A stretch of DNA of 8,671 bases, from NCBI GenBank assembly GCA_003132645.1, contig PKYM01000021.1, forward strand, positions 3,592 to 12,262, given 5' to 3'. The DNA comes from Actinomycetota bacterium (GTDB lineage: Bacteria; Actinomycetota; Thermoleophilia; UBA2241). The position numbers and the translations under genes are program-made. Below, in pieces: positions 1 through 7,746 of the stretch. The notes under the pieces were generated by a model. The model was not told where the DNA came from. It saw only the letters and a list, made by a program, of their open reading frames with translations, and searched no databases. Each line of letters opens with the position of its first letter. Position 1 is the stretch's first letter.

Positions 1-711
1 AACGACCGGGTCGGCCTGCCCGGCTGTCTTTCCTTCCGCCGCGACGAGCGCCTGTATGGCCAGCGAGGTGATCGTCGTGCTCGACTGGCTGGCCGGCGAC
101 GAGCCGAAGCCGCCGGCGCCGAGATCGGAGCCGGTATTGGGGTTGTCCTTGAGCCAGGTGACGGCGTCGCTCAAGGGCGGCCCGCTCTGATGCGCCGCGA
201 CGAGGCCGAGCACCGCAAAGGCAGTGGTCTCGGTGGCCGAGTCGGTGGTGGCCGGCGTCACCGGTGAGTAGTAGCCGTCGGTGAGCGATTGATACGATTT
301 GAGCTTGCCGATGAGGTCGATCTGCGTGCTGCCGGCGGTCGTGAGCAGGTCGGTGCGACCGGCGGCCCGGTAGGCGAGGATGCACAGCGCGTAGTACTCG
401 GGCGCATTGCCGCTGTTCTTGGCCGCGGTGTCCAGGGCGGTGTCCTGCAGGAACGTGACGGTACTGTGGCCGTCGATCTTCCAGCGGCCCGGTCCGTTGT
501 TGCCGGCGGCGATGGCTAGCATGGTCCAGGGTGTGTCGTAGGGGTTGCCGCTCGAGCTGGTGTACGAGAGGCCACCGTCGCTGCGCTGCCGCGTGTGCAG
601 CCAGTCGAGGCCTTTGGTGACGCTGGAAGGGACGGCAGCCGCGGCCGCCGTCGGCAAAAGCAGTGGGATGACCAGGGCCAACAGCAGGGCTCCCCGGCAT
701 GTCTTGGTCAC
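1..711 (-). CDS. Secreted prenyltransferase/squalene-cyclase-repeat protein, N-terminal part (runs off left edge)
   Basis: The minus strand is open from a GTG at 711 to the window edge, giving 237 residues with no stop. Residues 1-26 form a signal peptide: a short basic start, a Leu-rich core and an Ala run ending before VPSS. The mature part has repeats of the alpha/alpha-toroid prenyltransferase/squalene-cyclase type, e.g. LDWLHTRQRSDGGLSY at 35-50 and a second module at about 183-225 (AVTWLKDNP, then GAGGFG, then TTITSLAIQALVAA). The DxDD catalytic motif of squalene-hopene cyclase is not seen in the visible part, so an enzymatic role is not supported; a secreted binding or surface protein with the same fold is as likely. 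The GTG start is set by GGGGGAGG six bases upstream and by the signal peptide beginning there. The C-terminus is outside the window. The fold assignment is fairly sure, the function unknown. Confidence 0.8.
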   Translation of the reverse strand, partial: MTKTCRGALLLALVIPLLLPTAAAAAVPSSVTKGLDWLHTRQRSDGGLSYTSSSGNPYDTPWTMLAIAAGNNGPGRWKIDGHSTVTFLQDTALDTAAKNSGNAPEYYALCILAYRAAGRTDLLTTAGSTQIDLIGKLKSYQSLTDGYYSPVTPATTDSATETTAFAVLGLVAAHQSGPPLSDAVTWLKDNPNTGSDLGAGGFGSSPASQSSTTITSLAIQALVAAEGKTAGQADPVV

Positions 712-717
712 AAGGTG

Positions 718-725
718 CCTCCCCC
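718..725 (-). promoter_or_regulatory. Shine-Dalgarno fixing the GTG start at 711
   Basis: Read on the minus strand this is GGGGGAGG, six bases before the GTG. No ATG occurs in this frame until well inside the mature protein, so this site decides the start. Confidence 0.7.
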
Positions 726-768
726 AGGTCCGCGTGGCCTGGCGCGATCGGGTCGCAAACCGAGCTCC

Positions 769-777
769 ATTGTAGCA
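769..777 (-). promoter_or_regulatory. Extended -10 promoter of the secreted repeat protein
   Basis: The minus strand reads TGCTACAAT, an extended -10 element (TGn followed by TACAAT, one mismatch from TATAAT). No good -35 hexamer lies at normal spacing, which fits an extended -10 promoter. Transcription would begin near 762, giving a leader of about 50 bases that includes the Shine-Dalgarno. Identified by motif only. Confidence 0.45.
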
Positions 778-803
778 GTCCGCTGCAGCACGCGGCGGTC
801 CGC

Positions 804-827
804 GCGGTGACCGATGCGGTGACCGAC
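804..827. repeat. 12-bp tandem direct repeat
   Basis: GCGGTGACCGAT (804-815) is followed at once by GCGGTGACCGAC (816-827), 11 of 12 bases identical. It lies about 30-55 bases upstream of the extended -10 of the secreted-protein gene, where a regulator could bind as two half-sites. It may equally be chance duplication. Confidence 0.4.
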
Positions 828-1071
828 GGTATGTCGCGCCCGCGAGGACGGCGCCACGGAGCGTCCCAAGGCCTTTCAGAAGGAGACGCTTCGCAGCGCC
901 GCGGGGTTCGCCGTCGCGCTGCTTTGCGTCGCGCCAGGGTCGCGCAAGGCCCGCTGAACACCAGAGCCCCACGCATGGGCCGTTCGTCTAGAGGGGCCCT
1001 GGAGCCGTGCAGCTGACGCAGGAAAACGTCGATAAGCGCAGTATCCGCGGCAAACGGCGACTCGGTGTGAG

Positions 1072-1377
1072 ATGGGCGACGACGCAGAGATCGATTTCTT
1101 CGGGGCACACATCAAGGTCAGGAGCGCCAAACTGGCGGCCTTGCTGAACAGCGCCGTCACCGACGACGTGGGGGTCGTCGGCAAGCGGGCGATCGATCTG
1201 GTGGGAGTCGAGCCGCGCGGCGGGAACCTCCGCGCCGAAGACCACCGTGACGAAGATCTGAACGCCGCCCTCGACGGCGACGCGGCGCGCGGCGATAGGC
1301 TTCTCGCGGCAGACGAGCCCCACGATTGCCTCGACCGGATGTTCGCCCGGCCGTGGGTGCCGCCCACGCAACGCTGA
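1072..1377 (+). CDS. Small hypothetical protein, 101 aa, unrecognised
   Basis: I do not recognise this protein. It would be acidic and soluble, with no signal peptide or membrane segment; it opens MGDDAEIDFFGAHIKVRSA and is Asp-rich towards the C-terminus. The support is base composition by codon position: counting the codons, G+C is about 77% at position 1, 45% at position 2 and 85% at position 3, the usual pattern of true coding DNA in a high-GC genome. The overlapping minus-strand frame in the same phase (988-1371) would have position 1 richer than position 3, which is less typical. Against it: no clear Shine-Dalgarno before the ATG, no family match, and the C-terminal half reads a little like an antisense translation. 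The stop lies 78 bases before the GT2 start, on the same strand. Confidence 0.4.
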   Translation: MGDDAEIDFFGAHIKVRSAKLAALLNSAVTDDVGVVGKRAIDLVGVEPRGGNLRAEDHRDEDLNAALDGDAARGDRLLAADEPHDCLDRMFARPWVPPTQR

Positions 1378-1439
1378 CCCGTCCCGCCCGCGACGCGGCC
1401 CTCAGACCGACCCGGCGACCGACCGGCGCCCAGAAGATG

Positions 1440-1445
1440 TATCCT
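1440..1445 (+). promoter_or_regulatory. Possible -10 box close to the GT2 start (leaderless or near-leaderless)
   Basis: TATCCT ends 10 bases before the ATG at 1456, so transcription would begin within about four bases of the start codon. There is no Shine-Dalgarno in between. A TAnnnT box just upstream of an ATG is typical of leaderless genes in Actinobacteria. No convincing -35 is visible. Confidence 0.3.
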
Positions 1446-1455
1446 GTGTAGCGCC

Positions 1456-3587
<2,132 letters not shown>

Positions 3588-3746
3588 TCAGAGAAATTTC
3601 CTGCCCGGGCGGCTCGACCGGCCTGCCGAACAAGGGTAAAGAATCAGGCGGAACCACCCGCCCCGCACCATTTTCGATGATAAACCCTATGCGCTTTCGT
3701 TCCCGTGGAACCGGCGGCGGGCGCAGTGGGAAAAGCAGCCTTCCCC

Positions 3747-3752
3747 TATACT
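3747..3752 (+). promoter_or_regulatory. Possible -10 box for the small membrane protein/miaA pair
   Basis: TATACT lies 55 bases before the ATG at 3808, giving a leader of about 48 bases. The hexamer matches the -10 consensus in five of six positions, but there is no recognisable -35 (CAGTGG at a 17-base spacing). The same hexamer occurs upstream of the M2 peptidase gene. Confidence 0.3.
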
Positions 3753-3807
3753 TGTTGCGTGGTGTGCCGGCGCATCCGGCCCCCTGGACTGTTGCGAGAG
3801 ACCCGCC

Positions 3808-3996
3808 ATGGCGCAGACGCCCATCAAACCGTACTTTCAGGAAACGGCCGAGAAGATGCGGCGCGAGCGGCAGCGCGAGATCTACCGGCGCTACCAGGTC
3901 TTCGGTCTGCTGCTGGTGGCAGCGGCGATTCTGGTCTGGGGACTCTTCCATACCCATCCCAATTGGATTTTTCCGCCGGGGTGGTGGCGGCTGTGA
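3808..3996 (+). CDS. Small single-pass membrane protein, 62 aa, upstream of miaA
   Basis: The protein begins MAQTPIKPYFQETAEKMRRE, continues with a strongly basic amphipathic stretch to about residue 29 (many Arg/Glu/Gln, then YRRYQ), has one hydrophobic helix at about 30-47 (VFGLLLVAAAILVWGLF), and ends in a short Trp/Pro-rich tail (PNWIFPPGWWRL). The Arg-rich side should stay in the cytoplasm, leaving the C-terminus outside. I recognise no named family. It looks real because it makes a sensible membrane protein, its reading frame interrupts nothing, and its stop codon overlaps the miaA start as GTGA, which implies translational coupling. Upstream is GCGAGAG, a modest ribosome site. Its role is unknown; the long basic segment might touch RNA or membrane lipids, but that is a guess. 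Confidence 0.65.
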   Translation: MAQTPIKPYFQETAEKMRRERQREIYRRYQVFGLLLVAAAILVWGLFHTHPNWIFPPGWWRL

Positions 3997-4931
3997 GGGC
4001 GACGGATCCGGCGGCAGAGCCGTTGGCCGTGCTGCTGCTGGGACCTACGGGCAGCGGGAAAACGGCGCTCTCGCTGGCGCTGGGCGAGCGGTTTGGCGGC
4101 GAGATCGTCAGTTGCGACTCAGTGGCCGTTTATCGCGGCATGGATCTGGGCTCGGCCAAGCCCTCTGCCGAGGAACGGGCGCGGCTCCGGCACCACCTGA
4201 TCGACGTCGCCAACCCGGACCAGCCCTTCACCGCGGGCGAGTACAGCCGGCAGGCGCGGACAGCGCTCAGGGAGATTGCCGGGCGGGGGAAATTGCCCAT
4301 CGTGACCGGCGGAACCGGGCTCTATTTGCGCGCGCTGACCGAAGGGCTTTTTGCGGGGCCGGAGCGGCAGACAGAGCTGCGCGCGCGGCTCGAACGCAGC
4401 CGGCAGAAGCATACGGAGAACTGGCTGCATCGAGTGCACATGCGGCTGGACCCGGCTTCGGCAGCGCGCATCCACGCCAACGACACGCCCAAGCTGATTC
4501 GCGCCATCGAGGTTTGCCTGGCGGCGCGCAAGCCGCTCTCAGAGGTTCTGGCGCGCGACCCGCTGACCGGCTTCCGGCTGCTGCGCATCGGGCTGAATCC
4601 GCCGCGGCAGGCGCTTTACGACCGGCTCAACCGGCGCTGCGCAGCGATATTTGCCGCCGGACTGATCGACGAGACGCGCGGCTTGCTGGCCCGCTATGGA
4701 CCGGTGAAGGCGCTGGATTCGCTGGGCTATCGCCAGGCTCTGGCGGTGCTGGCGGGAACCTTGAGCCTGGAGGATGGAATCGCCGCGGCGCAGCAGGGCC
4801 ATCGGAACTATGCCAAGCGGCAATTGACCTGGTTCCGGCGGGAGCCGGAAGTGATGTGGATTGCGGGCTTTGGCGACGAGCCGGAGACGCTGCGCGCGGC
4901 CGCGGACGCTGTCAGAGACCTACTGACGTGA
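3993..4931 (+). CDS. miaA: tRNA dimethylallyltransferase (i6A37 synthase)
   Basis: Moves the dimethylallyl group of DMAPP to N6 of adenosine 37 in tRNAs that read codons starting with U, steadying codon-anticodon pairing. 312 residues from the GTG, a normal length (about 300-320). P-loop GPTGSGKT at 17-24; D42 in VSCDSVAVYRGMDLGSAKP is the likely general base for A37; HHLIDV at 67-72; GGTGLY at 106-111 near the substrate channel; the tRNA-binding insertion follows; RNYAKRQLTWFRR at 271-283 is the family's C-terminal signature. The GTG at 3993 overlaps the stop of the small membrane gene (GTGA). GTGs at 3981 and 3984 are possible alternatives; the frame is open upstream to 3705 but that part reads through the small gene out of frame and is not homologous. 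Downstream two hairpins separate it from the convergent peptidase gene. Confidence 0.95.
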   Translation: MRATDPAAEPLAVLLLGPTGSGKTALSLALGERFGGEIVSCDSVAVYRGMDLGSAKPSAEERARLRHHLIDVANPDQPFTAGEYSRQARTALREIAGRGKLPIVTGGTGLYLRALTEGLFAGPERQTELRARLERSRQKHTENWLHRVHMRLDPASAARIHANDTPKLIRAIEVCLAARKPLSEVLARDPLTGFRLLRIGLNPPRQALYDRLNRRCAAIFAAGLIDETRGLLARYGPVKALDSLGYRQALAVLAGTLSLEDGIAAAQQGHRNYAKRQLTWFRREPEVMWIAGFGDEPETLRAAADAVRDLLT

Positions 4932-4941
4932 GAGGTAGCGC

Positions 4942-4984
4942 CGGCCTCCTGGCCGACTGTACTGGCGGCGTCCCCGCCGCCAGT
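4942..4984. repeat. Tandem hairpins between convergent genes; dispersed-repeat or terminator candidate
   Basis: First hairpin: CGGCC (4942-4946), loop TCCT, GGCCG (4951-4955). Five bases later comes a perfect 10-bp stem: ACTGGCGGCG (4961-4970), loop TCCC, CGCCGCCAGT (4975-4984). Both have similar four-base loops. The stems sit in the 91-base gap between the ends of miaA and the M2 peptidase gene, so they could stop transcription from either side, although no T-run follows. The wording also resembles GC-rich dispersed palindromes that are common between genes in Acidobacteriota and Verrucomicrobiota (from memory, not searched). Confidence 0.6.
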
Positions 4985-5022
4985 CTGCGTCTGAACGCGG
5001 AACATTTCCTGGCGTCACAGAC

Positions 5023-6948
5023 CTAGTGCGCTCCATTCGCCGCGTTCTGCGCCTTGAGCCAGGCGTAGAGCGGGGCGAAGTAATCGAGCATGGGCTGCGC
5101 ATCCAGGTGGTCGGCGCCGGTCATCTCTTTCAGGGTCAGCTGCCAGGGCTGGGACTGGCCGGCCGCGAGCATTTTGCCGAGCTTGTCGCCAGCGGCCTTG
5201 GAGCCGTAGAAGCTGCAACGGTTCAGAGGGCCCTGGTAGCCGCTGGCGTCGCACATGGCCTTGTAGAACTGGAACTGGTAGACGCGGGCCAGAAAGTAAC
5301 GAGCGTAGGGGACGTTGGTGGGGATGTGGTTCTTGGCGCCGGCGTCGAAGTCGGCTTCAGAGCGCTCGACAGGCGGGACCACGCCCTGGTATTTGGCGCG
5401 CAGAGCCCACCACGCCTTGTTGTAATCGGCCGGCTTGATTTCACCGGAGAAGACCTGCCAGCGCCACTTGTCCAGAGCCAGCGCAAAGGGCAGAAACGCG
5501 ACCTTGTCCACAGCGGTGCGCAGCTGCAGGGGAATGTCGGCCGCGGCGGGGGGCTCGGTTGCAGCCAGACCAAGAGTCTTCAGGTAGGCCGGCGTGATGG
5601 AGAGGGCGATGGAGTCGCCGATGGCCTCGTGGAAGCCGTCGTTGGCGCCGTTGCGGAAGAGGAAGGGCTGGCGGTCGTAGGCGCGCTGATAGAAGTTGTG
5701 GCCCAGCTCGTGATGGACGGTGGTGAAGTAGTCGGCGTTGACCTCGATGCACATTTTCACGCGCAGATCGTCGGCCGAATCAACATCCCATGCCGACGCG
5801 TGGCACACTACTTCGCGGTCGCGCGGATGCACAAACTGCGAACGCTCCCAGAACGTCTTGGGCAGAGGAGCGAATCCCAGCGATTTGAAGAAGTCCTCGC
5901 CATAATGCACCATCTCTTTGCCTGCGGCGAGACTGGCGGCGTGGGCCCTGTCGGAACTCAGATCTTTTCCCGCCGCGAACGCAGGCGTGACCGCAGGCTC
6001 CTTGGCCGCGATTTGCTGCTTCAGTTCGCCTTCCAGATCCACCAGCTTGAATTGCGACAGTTGCGGGTCGGTGGGCGCGACAATGTCATAGATATTGCCC
6101 CACTCCTGCGCCCACATGTTGCCCAGCAGTTGCGCCGGAATCATTTCGTCACTGCGCTCAGCCGCCTTGCCGTATTGCACAATCAAGCGGGTGCGCACGT
6201 ATGTATGCAACTCGCGATAGAGCGGCTCCAACTGGGTCCATGCGCGTTCGAGTTCAGCAGAGAACTCCGCCGGCGTCATGTCGTAGCCGGCACGCCACAG
6301 CTCGCCCGTATCGTGGTAACCAAGTTCCCTCGCGCCCACATTCTGCAACTCGATGAAGCGCGCATACTTGTCCTTCATCGGCGCGCCAATGGCATGCCAT
6401 CCCACCCACAGCTTCGTCAGTTCTTCGGGGTCGCGCAACTTCGCCATCGTCCCGGAAATAGCATCGATGCCCAGGCAATTCGCCTCTGGCGCCGGTTGCT
6501 GACCGGCCGGTGTATCAGGGCAAAATTTGCCCTTGCCATACATGCCGGTCAGCTGCGCGGCAATCTGCGTTTGCTCGGCCAGAAGTTTCGGATCTTTCGG
6601 TGCGGCGGGCGCATTCACTTGCATCAGCATGATCTGACGGCGCAACTCCGTTGACAGCGCGAGGTGATCGAAACGATGGCTTTCCTTGGTCAGTTCCAGC
6701 GTGCGGCCCATGGTCCGTTCATTCACCAGCGCCGCAGTCGCCTCGGTATCGTCCGTAATGTCGGTTTCCGCAATCCACTGCGCGCGCGAAGCGTTCGTGG
6801 TGAGCTTCAGCAGTTCAGCGTTGGCACCATCGACAAATGCCTGCGCTTCGGCTGCTGTGGGAGGCCTCGAATCAGCGGCTTTTTGTGCGGAGGTCAGCGC
6901 CGATGCGGCAGCGAGAGAAAGGACGGCAGCAATAAGGTGAATGCGCAT
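5023..6948 (-). CDS. Secreted M2-family peptidyl-dipeptidase (angiotensin-converting-enzyme homologue)
   Basis: Zinc peptidase expected to cleave dipeptides from peptide C-termini in the periplasm or outside the cell. 641 residues, close to a single ACE domain. Signal peptide 1-21, cleavage likely after ALTSA. Zinc site: HELGH at 413-417 (H413, H417, catalytic E414) and third ligand E441 in GFHEAIGD, with the same 28-residue spacing as in human ACE. Also kept are H383 and the HASAW motif, and KNHIPTNVPYARYF at 539-552, matching the substrate residues K511, H513, Y520 and Y523 and the chloride ligand R522 of testis ACE. Three cysteine pairs (C143/C158, C382/C400, C566/C578) match ACE disulfides, the last two at identical spacing, and support an oxidising location. 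The start is the ATG where the signal peptide begins; the ribosome site is weak. The gene upstream ends 74 bases away on the same strand. Confidence 0.95.
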   Translation of the reverse strand: MRIHLIAAVLSLAAASALTSAQKAADSRPPTAAEAQAFVDGANAELLKLTTNASRAQWIAETDITDDTEATAALVNERTMGRTLELTKESHRFDHLALSTELRRQIMLMQVNAPAAPKDPKLLAEQTQIAAQLTGMYGKGKFCPDTPAGQQPAPEANCLGIDAISGTMAKLRDPEELTKLWVGWHAIGAPMKDKYARFIELQNVGARELGYHDTGELWRAGYDMTPAEFSAELERAWTQLEPLYRELHTYVRTRLIVQYGKAAERSDEMIPAQLLGNMWAQEWGNIYDIVAPTDPQLSQFKLVDLEGELKQQIAAKEPAVTPAFAAGKDLSSDRAHAASLAAGKEMVHYGEDFFKSLGFAPLPKTFWERSQFVHPRDREVVCHASAWDVDSADDLRVKMCIEVNADYFTTVHHELGHNFYQRAYDRQPFLFRNGANDGFHEAIGDSIALSITPAYLKTLGLAATEPPAAADIPLQLRTAVDKVAFLPFALALDKWRWQVFSGEIKPADYNKAWWALRAKYQGVVPPVERSEADFDAGAKNHIPTNVPYARYFLARVYQFQFYKAMCDASGYQGPLNRCSFYGSKAAGDKLGKMLAAGQSQPWQLTLKEMTGADHLDAQPMLDYFAPLYAWLKAQNAANGAH

Positions 6949-6954
6949 GGCCGG

Positions 6955-6960
6955 AGTATA
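6955..6960 (-). promoter_or_regulatory. Possible -10 box abutting the M2 peptidase start
   Basis: The minus strand reads TATACT, ending six bases before the ATG at 6948. With the usual 6-7 base gap, transcription would start at or next to the ATG, a leaderless arrangement that would explain the lack of a Shine-Dalgarno. No good -35 is seen and the stretch is AT-rich (TATATACT), so this is tentative. Confidence 0.3.
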
Positions 6961-7022
6961 TATCCGGTGATCCTTGATCCTCTCCCCTTAGTCGCCTGTG
7001 TGCGCCGATCGCAATGCGCCCT

Positions 7023-7661
7023 TCACTTCGCCAATACCGCTTGCTCACTGCCGGTCATTGCATACAAAATCAGCCGGGCGCTCTCATCTTCATCCTCATG
7101 CGAAGAAAGCATCATGTCGTAGAGATGCGGATCGTTCCAGCATTTGCCATAGTACTGCTGCAGATATTTCGCCCGCTCTGCATCGACGGTGCGGATGCGT
7201 TGCTCGACATTCGCGCCCCTCTCGAGCCGCTTGCGCAGGCGCAGGATGCGTTCCTTATACGGTGCGTAGACGAATACATGAAAGGCATCCGGCTTGTGCT
7301 GAAGGACACATTGGGCGCCGCGGCCCACGATCACGCAGTTTCCCGTCGAATGGGCTTCCTCAATAATCTTTTGCGAGATTTTTACCATCTCATCCGCATT
7401 GAAGACGGAGCCTTCGCCGAGTTCCAGGCCGGCGGCCAGAGCCGCACTCCGCATGGCCCCGCGGTTGATGCGGCGCAGCCACGACTCCACATGCTCATCG
7501 TAGTTAAGCACCACATCCTTATCCACGTGAGCTGCGTAGGCGATGGCGTCGATAATATCTCGGTCCAGCAGCTTCCAGCCAAGCCGCTCCGCAATGGTTT
7601 GCGCAATTCGTCCGCCGCCGCTTCCAAACTCCCTGTTGACCGTCAATATTCGGTATTCCAC
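7023..7661 (-). CDS. Cytidylate-kinase-like family protein
   Basis: 212 residues from the GTG at 7661. Resembles the cytidylate kinase-like family (Pfam Cytidylate_kin2): it opens VEYRILTVNREFGSGGGRIA, a P-loop variant at about residues 10-20; KLLDRDIID at 30-38; VIVGRGAQCVL in mid-protein, the usual second nucleotide-fold strand; then FVYAPYKERILRLRKR, an Arg-rich lid-like helix. True CMP kinases (cmk) differ in P-loop and length, so the substrate is unproven. I prefer the GTG to the ATG at 7679 because a strong Shine-Dalgarno lies between them and would be buried in codons 1-6 of the longer form, and because family homology begins near YRILTVNREFGSGG. It lies between a UPF0182 gene (85 bases upstream) and the M2 peptidase gene (74 bases downstream), all on one strand; the gaps make a tight operon uncertain. 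Confidence 0.85.
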   Translation of the reverse strand: MEYRILTVNREFGSGGGRIAQTIAERLGWKLLDRDIIDAIAYAAHVDKDVVLNYDEHVESWLRRINRGAMRSAALAAGLELGEGSVFNADEMVKISQKIIEEAHSTGNCVIVGRGAQCVLQHKPDAFHVFVYAPYKERILRLRKRLERGANVEQRIRTVDAERAKYLQQYYGKCWNDPHLYDMMLSSHEDEDESARLILYAMTGSEQAVLAK

Positions 7662-7665
7662 TTTT

Positions 7666-7675
7666 CCCCTCCCCC
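7666..7675 (-). promoter_or_regulatory. Strong Shine-Dalgarno that places the start at GTG 7661
   Basis: The minus strand reads GGGGGAGGGG, then AAAA, then GTG. The GGAGG core ends six bases before the GTG, ideal spacing. The ATG at 7679 lies upstream of this element and has only a weak GGGGAA before it. Confidence 0.7.
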
Positions 7676-7746
7676 GCATAAGTGATTCCCCACGAGTTGC
7701 TGAGGGTGCAACGATTTGCCGATGAGACCTTTACATGATGAACACA

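Larger units (their letters stand above)
712..1071. other. 360-base GC-rich intergenic region without a recognisable gene
   Basis: Between the divergent secreted-protein gene and the small ORF at 1072. Open frames cross it on both strands, but their products are rich in Arg/Ser/Ala/Pro and match no family I know. It holds the promoter at 769-777, a 12-base tandem direct repeat at 804-827 and four copies of GTCGCGC between 833 and 945. A stretch near 985-1000 resembles a tRNA D-arm but the rest of a tRNA is missing. Confidence 0.5.

Noticed and set aside
979..1050. tRNA-like stretch containing GTTCGTCTAGAGG, similar to a tRNA-Glu/Gln D-arm
   Set aside because: No matching acceptor stem, anticodon arm or T-arm (GGTTCGAATCC) follows; chance similarity.
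988..1371. 127-residue minus-strand ORF over the small plus-strand ORF
   Set aside because: Position-specific G+C favours the plus strand, and no family motif was recognised; kept only as an alternative in the 1072 entry.
3705..3992. N-terminal extension of miaA to ATG 3705
   Set aside because: It is the out-of-frame reading of the small membrane gene and lies upstream of the P-loop region where MiaA proteins start; the GTG at 3993 gives normal length.
5026..6654. 542-residue plus-strand ORF
   Set aside because: Exactly antisense to the M2 peptidase, whose active-site motifs are clear; long shadow frames are common in GC-rich genes.
7696..7712. GTTGC/GCAAC inverted repeat between the UPF0182 and cytidylate-kinase-like genes
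   Set aside because: 5-bp stem with a 7-base loop; common by chance, no supporting context.
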